Positions 12,691 to 20,398 of a DNA stretch of 64,000 nucleotides are shown here, piece by piece. The notes under the pieces were generated by a model, which was not told the origin of the DNA, ran no database searches, and saw only the letters and a program-made list of their open reading frames with translations. The DNA comes from Pimelobacter simplex (GTDB taxonomy: Bacteria; Actinomycetota; Actinomycetes; Propionibacteriales; Nocardioidaceae): NCBI RefSeq assembly GCF_024662235.1, contig NZ_CP096276.1, positions 1,240,001 to 1,304,000 on the forward strand. Reading direction: 5' to 3'. Made by a program: the position numbers and the translations under genes. Numbering within the stretch: the first letter of the stretch is position 1; the number at the start of each line of letters is the position of its first letter.

Positions 12691-13349
12691 CTCTTCAGCA
12701 CCCCCACGAGGACGGCGACGCCCGCCGCCACGAGCACCGGTACGCCGGCCGGGGTCACCGTCACCGCGCCGGCGGCGACGAGGGCGGCCAGCACGGCCAC
12801 GGCCCGCAGCAGGGGCGTGGTCAGGCGGGGCCAGAGCAGGGCGAGGAAGGCGGCGCCGACGGCCGCGTCGAGGCCGAGGTCGCGCGGGTCGCCGAGCTGC
12901 TCGCCGGCGACGGCGCCGACGAGCGTGGTGAGGTTCCAGAGCACGAAGATGGTCGCTCCGGTGGTGAGGAAGCCGGTCCGGGCGAGGTCCCGGTCGGGCC
13001 GGGTGACCGCCATCGCGGTCGACTCGTCGATGAGGACGTGGGCGGCGGCGGCCCGGCGCCAGCCGCGGTAGCCGAGCAGGGGCGCCATCCGGAGCCCGTA
13101 GAGCGTGTTGCGGGTCCCGAGCAGCAGCGCGGCGAACGCGCCGGCCAGGGGAGTGCCGCCGGAGCCCAGCACCCCGACCAGCGCGAACTGCGAGGCGCCG
13201 GTGAACATCACCAGCGACAGCGCGCAGGTCTGCCAGACGTCGAGGCCCGAGGTGACCGCGACCGCGCCGAAGCTCAGGCCGTAGGTGCCGGTGGCGATCG
13301 CCACCCCGAGGCTGTCGCGGACGACGGTCCGGCGGGTCGGCTGCTCCAC
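12687..13349 (-). CDS. azlC: AzlC family branched-chain amino acid exporter subunit
   Basis: The 220-residue integral membrane protein has the AzlC core GLSFGAVAVTSG, MFTGASQFALVGV and LLGTRNTLYGLRMAPLL. It forms the permease with AzlD. It follows the acetyltransferase by 4 bp and overlaps azlD, so the three are one operon read from about 13,880. The transported compound is not known; an exporter next to an acetyltransferase may handle an acetylated or toxic amino acid, which is inference. Confidence 0.9.
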   Translation of the reverse strand: MEQPTRRTVVRDSLGVAIATGTYGLSFGAVAVTSGLDVWQTCALSLVMFTGASQFALVGVLGSGGTPLAGAFAALLLGTRNTLYGLRMAPLLGYRGWRRAAAAHVLIDESTAMAVTRPDRDLARTGFLTTGATIFVLWNLTTLVGAVAGEQLGDPRDLGLDAAVGAAFLALLWPRLTTPLLRAVAVLAALVAAGAVTVTPAGVPVLVAAGVAVLVGVLKR

Positions 13350-13353
13350 AGGC

Positions 13354-13872
13354 TCACGCCAGCGCGGTGTGCAGCCGCACCTGCTTCACGTGGGTGCCGG
13401 CTTCGTCGGCGAGCTCGCGGCTGGCCCCGTCGGGTGCCCAGCCGGCACTGGTCAGGAAGGCGCGCAGCACGTCGTCGGTGGCGTCGGCCCAGCTCACCGC
13501 GCGGGTGAAGCCGTCGGCGGCGAGGGTGTCGACGCACGCCTGGAGCAGGCGCGAGCCGTGGCCGGCGCGGGTGGCGCCGGGGTCGACGGTGAACTCCGTC
13601 ATCTCGCCGTCGGCGGCCGGGTCGGCGTCGGGGTCGGGGTTGGGGCCGGTCAGCGCGAAGCCGACCACCTCGGCGCCTGCGAGCGCCACCAGCGCGCGGT
13701 GCCGGGCCTCGGGCGGGCGGGACAGGGACTGGCGCCACGCGGCGGCGAGGGTGTCGGCGTCGAGGCCCGCGCCGCCGTCGTACCGCTCCTGCCAGGCACG
13801 CAGCTGGACGGCGGCGATCCCGGGGGCGTCGGCGGGCCAGGCGACCCGCACGGAGACGTCGGCAACGACCAT
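13354..13872 (-). CDS. GNAT family N-acetyltransferase
   Basis: A 172-residue acyl-CoA-dependent acetyltransferase. The GNAT core is visible as ALVALAGAEVVGFALTG, the motif A region EFTVDPGATRAGHGSRLLQAC (acetyl-CoA pyrophosphate loop), and a C-terminal FLTSAGWAPDG. It is the first gene of the azlCD operon. Its -10-like CAGACT is 7 nt before the ATG, and no Shine-Dalgarno is seen. The substrate is unknown. Confidence 0.85.
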   Translation of the reverse strand: MVVADVSVRVAWPADAPGIAAVQLRAWQERYDGGAGLDADTLAAAWRQSLSRPPEARHRALVALAGAEVVGFALTGPNPDPDADPAADGEMTEFTVDPGATRAGHGSRLLQACVDTLAADGFTRAVSWADATDDVLRAFLTSAGWAPDGASRELADEAGTHVKQVRLHTALA

Positions 13873-13879
13873 GGTCCGC

Positions 13880-13885
13880 AGTCTG
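13880..13885 (-). promoter_or_regulatory. -10-like CAGACT before the GNAT-azlCD operon
   Basis: CAGACT, 7 nt, ATG 13872. Confidence 0.4.
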
Positions 13886-13912
13886 TCAGGGCGCCGGTGT
13901 GGTGCAGCGCAC

Positions 13913-13918
13913 TAGGGT
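13913..13918 (+). promoter_or_regulatory. -10 hexamer TAGGGT, leaderless aldo/keto reductase
   Basis: TAGGGT, 7 nt, ATG 13926. Confidence 0.55.
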
Positions 13919-13925
13919 CGGGACC

Positions 13926-14936
13926 ATGGAGATGCGCAACCTCGGCGCGAGCGGTCTGAGGATCTCGGCCCTCGCCTACGGCAACTGGATCACCCACGGC
14001 TCCCAGGTCGAGGAGGACGCCGCACTCGCCTGCGTGCGCCAGGCCCTCGACGAGGGGATCACCACCTTCGACACCGCCGACGTCTACGCCAACACCGCCG
14101 CCGAGACCGTCCTGGGCAAGGCCCTGGCCGGCGAGCGGCGCGCCGGGCTCGAGATCTTCACCAAGGTCTTCTGGCCCACCGGCCCCGGCAAGCACAACGA
14201 CCACGGCCTCTCGCGCAAGCACATCATGGAGTCGATCGACGGCTCGCTGCGCCGGCTCGGCACCGACTACGTCGATCTCTACCAGGCCCACCGCTACGAC
14301 CACGAGACGCCGCTCGAGGAGACGATGCTGGCGTTCGCGGACGTCGTGCGCGCCGGCAAGGCGCTCTACATCGGCGTCTCGGAGTGGCGGGCCGAGGAGA
14401 TCCGCGCCGCGGCCGACCTGGCGCGCGAGCTGCGGGTCCCGCTGATCTCGAACCAGCCCCAGTACTCCATGCTCTGGCGCGTCATCGAGTCCGAGGTGGT
14501 CCCCACCTGCCGCGAGCTCGGCATCGGCCAGATCGTCTGGTCGCCGATCGCCCAGGGCGTGCTCACCGGCAAGTACCTGCCCGGTCAGCCCCCGCCGGCC
14601 GGCTCCCGGGCCACCGACGACAAGGGCGGCGCCAACGACATCAGCCGCTGGCTGCGCGACGACGTCCTGGAGCGGGTCCAGCAGCTGCGACCCATCGCCG
14701 AGGGCGCGGGCCTGACCCTCGCCCAGCTCGCCGTGGCCTGGGTGCTCCAGAACGACAACGTCTCCGCGGCCATCATCGGCGCCAGCCGGCCCGAGCAGGT
14801 CACCGAGAACGTCAAGGCCGCCGGGGCCCGCCTCGACGCCGACACGCTCGCGGCGATCGACGGGGTGCTCGAGGGCGTCGTCACCACCGACCCGGCGCTG
14901 ACGAAGTCGCCGCGCCGCTCGGAGATCCTCGGCTAG
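13926..14936 (+). CDS. Aldo/keto reductase (Kv-beta/YghZ-like)
   Basis: A 336-residue NADPH-dependent carbonyl reductase with a TIM barrel. The catalytic tetrad can be placed: Asp49 and Tyr54 in FDTADVY, Lys80 in IFTK, and His122 in YQAHRYD. The C-terminal cofactor loop IIGASRPEQVTENVKA is present. Overall similarity by eye is to the potassium-channel beta-subunit type. The physiological substrate is unknown. It is a single gene, divergent from the GNAT-azlCD operon. Confidence 0.92.
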   Translation: MEMRNLGASGLRISALAYGNWITHGSQVEEDAALACVRQALDEGITTFDTADVYANTAAETVLGKALAGERRAGLEIFTKVFWPTGPGKHNDHGLSRKHIMESIDGSLRRLGTDYVDLYQAHRYDHETPLEETMLAFADVVRAGKALYIGVSEWRAEEIRAAADLARELRVPLISNQPQYSMLWRVIESEVVPTCRELGIGQIVWSPIAQGVLTGKYLPGQPPPAGSRATDDKGGANDISRWLRDDVLERVQQLRPIAEGAGLTLAQLAVAWVLQNDNVSAAIIGASRPEQVTENVKAAGARLDADTLAAIDGVLEGVVTTDPALTKSPRRSEILG

Positions 14937-14940
14937 CGCC

Positions 14941-15609
14941 TCAGAGCGCGAACGCGTAGCGGCTGGTGGGCACCAGGTCGAGCCCGTCGGAGGCGCCGAA
15001 GCGGGCGCAGCTGTCCATGAGGGCGGTGAACCGGCGGTCCAGCTCGGCCTGGTCCCCGCCGCTGCCGTAGAACGCGTGCTGGTCGCTGAGCGCGGCCATC
15101 GGGAAGAGCTCCTCGACGATCCCGGCGACGTCCCGGCCACCGGGAGTGAGGTGCTCCACGACCGGGTTCTGGACGTAGCCGAACGTGCCCTGGGTGTCGA
15201 TCGCGACCTGGGTGTGCCGCTCCAGCCAGTCGCGGAGCCAGGCCTCGTGCGCCATCGCCGCCGGGCGGCGCAGGAAGGCGATGTTGGCCAGCACGTCCGC
15301 CCGTTCCCCCTCCGGTACGACGGGCGGCACGAGCGGCTCGCGCTCGTCGACCTGCCAGGCGTCGGCGTCCGCGTCGAGCGCGCGGACGGCGTCCAGCAGG
15401 GCGGCGGGGTCGGTGAGGCCCCACGCGGAGACCACGGCGGTGATCGGCGTGCCCGGGCCGAAGCGCATCGCGGGCGCGACGGCGTCGTCGTCCAGGTTCA
15501 CCTGGAGCCGGGACGCGCCGGCCGCGGCGGCCTGGCCACGGAACGCGGGGGAGAGCAGGGCGGCGCCCAGCCCCGGCACGGGCGCATGCAGCGCGGCGAT
15601 GACCTTCAC
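14941..15609 (-). CDS. EthD-like/dimeric alpha-beta barrel protein
   Basis: A 222-residue soluble protein with no signal peptide or membrane segment. Two similar halves can be followed: VIAALHAPVPGLGAALLSPAFRG near the N-terminus, then a middle block with FLRRPAAMAHEAWLRDWLERH and FGYVQNPVVE. The second block recalls EthD-type ferredoxin-like domains (FLxRRPGMTxExF pattern). No reaction can be assigned. GTG 15609 is preferred over an in-frame start at 15618 because TAGGTT lies 7 nt before it. Confidence 0.6.
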   Translation of the reverse strand: MKVIAALHAPVPGLGAALLSPAFRGQAAAAGASRLQVNLDDDAVAPAMRFGPGTPITAVVSAWGLTDPAALLDAVRALDADADAWQVDEREPLVPPVVPEGERADVLANIAFLRRPAAMAHEAWLRDWLERHTQVAIDTQGTFGYVQNPVVEHLTPGGRDVAGIVEELFPMAALSDQHAFYGSGGDQAELDRRFTALMDSCARFGASDGLDLVPTSRYAFAL

Positions 15610-15616
15610 GCCCGGC

Positions 15617-15622
15617 AACCTA
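15617..15622 (-). promoter_or_regulatory. -10 hexamer TAGGTT, leaderless EthD-like gene
   Basis: TAGGTT, 7 nt, GTG 15609. Confidence 0.5.
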
Positions 15623-15673
15623 ACGCATGCTTGGCTGCCGGGGTGGGCCGAACGGACGAGGACGGGACGAGGA

Positions 15674-16261
15674 CTACTTGTCGTAGTCGTCGGGCAGCGG
15701 CTGGCCGATCTTGACGCGGGCCTTGGGCAGGCGCATGAACTTCATCTGCATCGCCCGGGTCAGCGTGTAGTAGGTGGTGCCCTTGAGAGGCTCGTCCGGG
15801 AAGCGGCGCTTGAGCTCGCGGCGCACCTTGAAGCGCAGCAGGAGCATGTCGCCCACGACGAACAGCACGGTGGCGAGCAGGATCATGCTGCTGGCCCGGG
15901 CGAGCGCGGAGTTGCCGGTGTAGCCGAGCATCAGCCCGACCAGCATCAGCGGGATGACCATCTCGACCAGGGAGAAGCGGGTGTCGACGAAGTCGCGGAT
16001 GAAGCGCCGGACCGGGCCCTTGTCGCGGGGCAGGAAGTAGCGCTCGTCGCCCTTCTTCATGCCCTCGCGGATCTTGCGGCTGTTCTCGGCGCGGTACTCG
16101 CGCTGCTTCTTGGCGAGCTCACGCTTGTCGCGCGGGGCCTTGTTGCGCGCCTTGGCGGCGGCCTCGGCCTCCTTGCGCGTCGGCGTGGGCCGGCCCTTGC
16201 CGCCGGGCTTGACGACCGCCGGCTGCTCGGACTCGACGGGGGTCTTGGTGCGCTTGAACAC
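15674..16261 (-). CDS. DUF3043 membrane protein
   Basis: A 195-residue actinobacterial protein of unknown function. The N-terminal 95 residues are highly charged and probably coiled (KEAEAAAKARNKAPRDKREL). Two transmembrane helices follow (LVEMVIPLMLVGLMLG and ASSMILLATVLFVVGDMLLL), then a basic tail. The layout matches the DUF3043 family. It follows yjdM with 2 bp between and probably shares the nadA transcript. Confidence 0.85.
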   Translation of the reverse strand: MFKRTKTPVESEQPAVVKPGGKGRPTPTRKEAEAAAKARNKAPRDKRELAKKQREYRAENSRKIREGMKKGDERYFLPRDKGPVRRFIRDFVDTRFSLVEMVIPLMLVGLMLGYTGNSALARASSMILLATVLFVVGDMLLLRFKVRRELKRRFPDEPLKGTTYYTLTRAMQMKFMRLPKARVKIGQPLPDDYDK

Positions 16262-16263
16262 GC

Positions 16264-16644
16264 TCAGGCCTTCCTGACCAGGCTGGACTTCAGTTGCATC
16301 GGGCCGAACCCGTCGACCTTGCAGTCGATGTCGTGGTCGCCGACGCGGTCGGCGGGGTCGACGATCCGGATGGTGCGGACCTTGGTGCCGGACTTGATCG
16401 GCTTGGGGGCGCCCTTGACCGGCAGGTCCTTGACGACGATCACGTCGTCACCGTCGGCGAGGGGAGTGCCGTTCGCATCGCGGACGACGCCGGCCGCCGC
16501 GGCCTCGTCGGCCGCGGCCGCCACCTCGGCAGGCGACCACTCGTGGGCGCACTCGGGGCAGACCATGAGGTCGCCCATCGCGTAGGTGAACTCACCCCCG
16601 CACGCAGGGCAGGCGGGCAGGACGTCGGTGGCGCTCTCAGTCAC
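16264..16644 (-). CDS. yjdM: Zinc-ribbon protein YjdM/PhnA family
   Basis: A 126-residue protein with an N-terminal zinc ribbon (CPACGGEFTYAMGDLMVCPEC, two CxxC knuckles) and the PhnA domain (DANGTPLADGDDVIVVKDLP, GTKVRTIRIVD). Despite the old PhnA name, the family has no proven phosphonoacetate hydrolase activity. Its GTG start overlaps the end of nadA by 8 bp, so it is translationally linked to NAD synthesis, though no functional link is known. Confidence 0.88.
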   Translation of the reverse strand: MTESATDVLPACPACGGEFTYAMGDLMVCPECAHEWSPAEVAAAADEAAAAGVVRDANGTPLADGDDVIVVKDLPVKGAPKPIKSGTKVRTIRIVDPADRVGDHDIDCKVDGFGPMQLKSSLVRKA

Positions 16645-17812
16645 GGTGCGCCTTGCCCGGCAGGTCGAGCATCCGCTGCAGCGCGGTCAGCGCGTCGGCC
16701 TCGGTCTGCGGGTCGACCTCGATCTGGTTGACCACGACGCCCTCGACCAGGTTCTCCAGCGCCCACACGAAGTGGGGCAGGTCGATCCGGTTCATCGTGG
16801 AGCAGTAGCAGACGTTGCGGTCGAGGAACATGATGTTCTTGTCCGGGTGCGCGTTCTTGAGGCGCTGGACGAGGTTGAGCTCGGTGCCGATCGCCCAGCT
16901 CGAACCGGCCGGCGCCGCCTCGATCGCCTTGATGATGTACTCCGTCGAGCCGACCTGGTCGGCCTTGAGCACCACCTCGTGCTGGCACTCGGGGTGCACG
17001 ATCACGTTGAGGTCGGGGACCTTGACGCGCAGCTCGTCGATCACGTCGGCCGAGAACCGGCCGTGCACCGAGCAGTGGCCCTTCCAGAGGATGATCTTGG
17101 CCTGGGCGAGCTCGTCGGCGCTCAGGCCGCCGTTGGGCTTGTGGGGGTTCCACACGACGCACTCGTCGAGGGAGTAGCCGAGCTTGAGCACGGCGGTGTT
17201 GCGCCCGAGGTGCTGGTCGGGCAGGAAGAGGACCTTGGTGTCCTCGCCCTTCTGGGCGTAGGCCCAGTCGAGGGCGACTTCGGCGTTGGACGAGGTGCAC
17301 ACGACGCCGCCGTTGCGGCCGCAGAACGCCTTGATCGCGGCGCTGGAGTTCATGTAGGTGACCGGGACGACGACGTCCTGGACGCCGGCCGCGGCGAGCG
17401 CCTCCCAGGCCTTCTCGACCTGGGCGATGCGGGCCATGTCGGCCATCGAGCAGCCGGCCGCGAGGTCGGGCAGGATGACCCTCTGGTCGGGGCCGGTGAG
17501 GATGTCGGCGGACTCGGCCATGAAGTGCACGCCGCAGAAGACGATGTACTCGGCGTCCGGGCGCGCGGCCGCGTCGCGGGCGAGCTTGAAGGAGTCGCCG
17601 GTGACGTCGGCGAACTGGATGACCTCGTCGCGCTGGTAGTGGTGGCCCAGCACGAACAGCTTGTCGCCGAGCTTCTCCTTGGCCGCGCGGGCACGTGCGA
17701 CCAGGTCGGGGTCGGAGGCGGCGGGCAGGTCGCCCGGACACTCGACACCACGCTCGGAGAGCGGGTCGGTACCCCGGCCGAGCGGCAGCAGTGGAAGGTC
17801 CACGGTCGTCAT
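16637..17812 (-). CDS. nadA: Quinolinate synthase A
   Basis: NadA condenses iminoaspartate with dihydroxyacetone phosphate to quinolinate for NAD synthesis, using a [4Fe-4S] cluster. The 391-residue protein has the family blocks FVLGHHYQRDEV, FCGVHFMAESA and CSMADMA. Cys residues suited to cluster binding are in VFCGVHF, HPECQHEV and RNVCYCST. Length fits the longer actinobacterial form. nadB and nadC are not adjacent. The ATG has TAGGAT 6 nt upstream. Confidence 0.95.
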   Translation of the reverse strand: MTTVDLPLLPLGRGTDPLSERGVECPGDLPAASDPDLVARARAAKEKLGDKLFVLGHHYQRDEVIQFADVTGDSFKLARDAAARPDAEYIVFCGVHFMAESADILTGPDQRVILPDLAAGCSMADMARIAQVEKAWEALAAAGVQDVVVPVTYMNSSAAIKAFCGRNGGVVCTSSNAEVALDWAYAQKGEDTKVLFLPDQHLGRNTAVLKLGYSLDECVVWNPHKPNGGLSADELAQAKIILWKGHCSVHGRFSADVIDELRVKVPDLNVIVHPECQHEVVLKADQVGSTEYIIKAIEAAPAGSSWAIGTELNLVQRLKNAHPDKNIMFLDRNVCYCSTMNRIDLPHFVWALENLVEGVVVNQIEVDPQTEADALTALQRMLDLPGKAHRD

Positions 17813-17818
17813 GACCTC

Positions 17819-17824
17819 ATCCTA
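17819..17824 (-). promoter_or_regulatory. -10 hexamer TAGGAT, leaderless nadA
   Basis: TAGGAT, 6 nt, ATG 17812. Confidence 0.5.
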
Positions 17825-17890
17825 GTTTGGCCCCGCCGCGCGCCGGTGATCGCCGTCGCCCTGGTGGACCTCGACGTCCCGGCCGGGGCC

Positions 17891-18766
17891 CTAGAGCAGT
17901 GCGCCGTGGTGGAGGTACGGCGCGGGCGGCGTCATGCCGCGCAGCCCGAGGTAGCCGCTGGTGCCGAGGTCGAGCCGGACGGCGAGCCCGACGTCGACGG
18001 CCCACGCGTTCGCGCTCGTGACGTGGCCGATCTGGAACCGGCCCTGCGCGCCGTCGAGGCAGGCGACCAGCAGCGCCCGGGCCGCGGTCTCGTCGCGGGC
18101 GGCGAGGAGGGCGACGACCTCGCCGTCGGCGTAGGCGTAGCCCGAGCGGTCGACGGTGACGAGGAGTCGCCCGGCGGCCCGCAGCCGGGCGTGGGCGGTG
18201 CCGTGGGGGCCGCCGCGCAGGGACCGGTCGAGGTCGTCCATCCACTCCTGGTCGTCGGCGTCGCCGTCGCGGACGGCCGGGCCGGTCGCGGACGCTGCCG
18301 GGAGCCCGCTGCGGTCGACGGTGCCGGTCAGCGTCATCTGCGGGTGCAGGGTGAACCCGGCCGCGTGGTAGCGGCGCGCGGCGCGCGGGTCCTCGGAGGC
18401 GGCGAGCATCCCGCGCGGACAGTCCGCGCCGTGGCGGCCCGCCGCGGCGAGCAGCCGCGCACCGGTACCGGCGCCCTGCCGGCCCGGGCGCACGGCGAAC
18501 GTCGCCAGGCACCACACCTCCTCACGCCGGAAGCTGGTCGCGAACCCGACCACGGCGCCGTCGTCCTCGGCGACCCAGCAGCCGCCCGGGTCGGTGATGA
18601 GGAACTGCTCCGTGCGCGCGATCCACTGCGCGGCCCTGCCCGGCGCTCGCCGGAGCGGCTTGGGGTCGGTCGCCCGCCGGGTCGCGAGGTCGAGGGTGTG
18701 GAAGGCGTCGGCGCTGATCTCCTCGGCAGCCGCGACGTCCTCGGGCGACATGGGGCGGATGTGCAC
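17891..18766 (-). CDS. GNAT family N-acetyltransferase, long two-part protein
   Basis: A 291-residue protein. The N-terminal half is a GNAT domain with ATFAVRPGRQGAGTGARLL (acetyl-CoA loop) and YHAAGFTLHPQM. The C-terminal half (about 165-291) looks like a second, degenerate GNAT domain (ALLVACLDGAQGRFQIGH, LGLRGMTPPAPYLHHG). Tandem GNAT proteins of this size occur in actinobacteria. The substrate is unknown. GTG 18766 has TACCGT 7 nt upstream and faces the glycerate kinase promoter. Confidence 0.82.
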   Translation of the reverse strand: MHIRPMSPEDVAAAEEISADAFHTLDLATRRATDPKPLRRAPGRAAQWIARTEQFLITDPGGCWVAEDDGAVVGFATSFRREEVWCLATFAVRPGRQGAGTGARLLAAAGRHGADCPRGMLAASEDPRAARRYHAAGFTLHPQMTLTGTVDRSGLPAASATGPAVRDGDADDQEWMDDLDRSLRGGPHGTAHARLRAAGRLLVTVDRSGYAYADGEVVALLAARDETAARALLVACLDGAQGRFQIGHVTSANAWAVDVGLAVRLDLGTSGYLGLRGMTPPAPYLHHGALL

Positions 18767-18773
18767 ACCGGGG

Positions 18774-18779
18774 ACGGTA
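18774..18779 (-). promoter_or_regulatory. -10 hexamer TACCGT, leaderless tandem-GNAT gene
   Basis: TACCGT, 7 nt, GTG 18766. Confidence 0.5.
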
Positions 18780-18788
18780 CGGGTCCAC

Positions 18789-18794
18789 CATGAT
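18789..18794 (+). promoter_or_regulatory. -10-like CATGAT before glycerate kinase
   Basis: CATGAT, 7 nt, ATG 18802. It lies 10 bp from the opposing hexamer at 18774-18779, so the two promoters nearly abut. Confidence 0.35.
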
Positions 18795-18801
18795 GGGCCG
18801 C

Positions 18802-19887
18802 ATGCGGATATTGGTCGCCCCCGACAAGTTCGCGGGCACCCTGACGGCGGTCGAGGCCGCCGAGGCGATCGCGGCCGGCTGGCACCGGCACGCGCCCGAC
18901 GACGAGGTCGTGCTCGCCCCGATGTCGGACGGCGGCCCCGGCTTCGTCGACGTCCTGCACGCCTCGCTCGGGGGCGACCTGCTCGCCGTGACGGTCGAGT
19001 CGCCCTCGGGCGACGAGGTCCCGGCGACGCTGCTGCTCGTCGGCGACACGGCGTACGTCGAGAGCGCGCAGGCGTGCGGCATCCACCTGACCCGCGGCGA
19101 GCTCGGCGAGTTCGGCACCACCGTCGGCGTCGGGACGCTCGTGCTCACCGCCATCAACGCCGGCGCCCGCCGGGTGGTCGTGGGCCTCGGCGGCTCCGGC
19201 ACCATCGACGGCGGTGCCGGCCTCCTCGCCGCGCTCGGTGCCGACGCCGACGTCTCGCTCGACGTCGGCGGGATCTTCCTCGACGGCATCACCGAGGTCG
19301 ACCTCGGCATCGCCCGCAGCCTGGTCGACGGCGTCGAGCTGGTCGCGGCGACCGACGTGGACAACCCGCTGACCGGGCTCTTCGGCGCCGCCAAGACCTT
19401 CGGGCCGCAGAAGGGGCTCGACGACGACACCCAGGCGGTCATGGACCGCTACCTCGAGCAGCTCGCCGCCGCCACCGACCGCCGCCTGGCGCTCGAGCCG
19501 GGCGCCGGCGCGGCCGGCGGCCTGGGCTTCGCGCTGCTGCTGCTCGGCGGGCACCGGGTCTCCGGCATCGAGCTGGTCGCCGAGGCCGTCGACCTCGCCG
19601 AGCAGGCCAAGGCGGCCGACCTGGTCATCACCGGCGAGGGTGCGTTCGACTTCAGCAGCCGGGCCGGCAAGGTCCCGGCCGGCGTCGCCGCGGTCGCCGC
19701 CGAGGCGCTGCGCCCCTGCGTGGCGCTCGCCGGGCAGGTGCTGGTCGGCTCGCGCGAGATGCGCGCGCTGGGCATGGACGCGGCGTACTCGCTGGTCGAG
19801 GCGGTGGGGGAGAGCCGGGCCTACGGCGACCCGGTCGGCTCGCTGAGCGAGCTGGCCGCGCGGGTGGCGCGCACCTGGTCCTCGTGA
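18802..19887 (+). CDS. glxK: Glycerate 2-kinase
   Basis: The 361-residue protein phosphorylates glycerate. It opens with RILVAPDKFAGTLTA and keeps MSDGGPGFVDVL, GLGGSGTIDGGAGLLAALGA, ATDVDNPLTG and the C-terminal TGEGAFDFSSRAGKVP, all hallmarks of the GlxK type. An upstream in-frame ATG at 18790 exists, but the protein homology begins at ATG 18802. Neighbours do not form a glyoxylate operon. As I recall, an orthologue (Rv2205c) lies near the same erpA/adoK block in M. tuberculosis. Confidence 0.9.
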   Translation: MRILVAPDKFAGTLTAVEAAEAIAAGWHRHAPDDEVVLAPMSDGGPGFVDVLHASLGGDLLAVTVESPSGDEVPATLLLVGDTAYVESAQACGIHLTRGELGEFGTTVGVGTLVLTAINAGARRVVVGLGGSGTIDGGAGLLAALGADADVSLDVGGIFLDGITEVDLGIARSLVDGVELVAATDVDNPLTGLFGAAKTFGPQKGLDDDTQAVMDRYLEQLAAATDRRLALEPGAGAAGGLGFALLLLGGHRVSGIELVAEAVDLAEQAKAADLVITGEGAFDFSSRAGKVPAGVAAVAAEALRPCVALAGQVLVGSREMRALGMDAAYSLVEAVGESRAYGDPVGSLSELAARVARTWSS

Positions 19888-19914
19888 CCCCTCGCCAAGA
19901 GGTGGAACGTGTTC

Positions 19915-19920
19915 TAGATT
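19915..19920 (+). promoter_or_regulatory. -10 hexamer TAGATT, leaderless GXWXG gene
   Basis: TAGATT, 7 nt, GTG 19928. Confidence 0.55.
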
Positions 19921-19927
19921 GCTCGGC

Positions 19928-20398
19928 GTGACCGACATCCGAACCCGTTTCGACGACCTGCGGGCCGCCGAGCGGGCCGAACCCGCCGATCTCGACGCCC
20001 TGTGGGCCGACCTCGCCACCGTCGAGGTCGAGGAGATGCTCGGGGCCTGGCGCGGGGGCGACTTCGCCACCGGCCACGTCGCGAGCACCGTGCTGGAGCA
20101 GGTGCGCTGGCACGGCAAGCGCTTCGACAGCGCGCTCGAGGCGGTGCCGCTGGTGTGCCGGGGCGAGGACGGAGCGCTCTACTCCAACCTCGCCGCCGGA
20201 GGCGGTGGGGAGGCCTCGTTGTGGTCCGTCGGGTTCCGTGGCGAGGTCACGGCGACGATGGTCTACGACAAGATGCCGGTCTTCGACCACTTCAAGAAGG
20301 TCGATGACGACACCGTCATGGGGATCATGAACGGCAAGCTCGCCGGGACGTTCGGGATCGACGACCTCTACTACTTCTGGCTGGAGCGTGACGCGTGA
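19928..20398 (+). CDS. GXWXG/DUF4334 domain protein
   Basis: A 156-residue soluble protein. The first domain contains GAWRGGDFATGH (GXWXG motif, about residues 40-45) and HGKRFDS. The second, DUF4334-like domain has GEVTATMVYDKMPVFDHFKKVDD and ends MNGKLAGTFGIDDLYYFWLER. The last block reads like a small ligand-binding fold. No catalytic residues are established for the family. It overlaps the following alcohol dehydrogenase by 3 bp (GTGA), so the two are made together. A role with the dehydrogenase substrate is inference. Confidence 0.8.
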   Translation: MTDIRTRFDDLRAAERAEPADLDALWADLATVEVEEMLGAWRGGDFATGHVASTVLEQVRWHGKRFDSALEAVPLVCRGEDGALYSNLAAGGGGEASLWSVGFRGEVTATMVYDKMPVFDHFKKVDDDTVMGIMNGKLAGTFGIDDLYYFWLERDA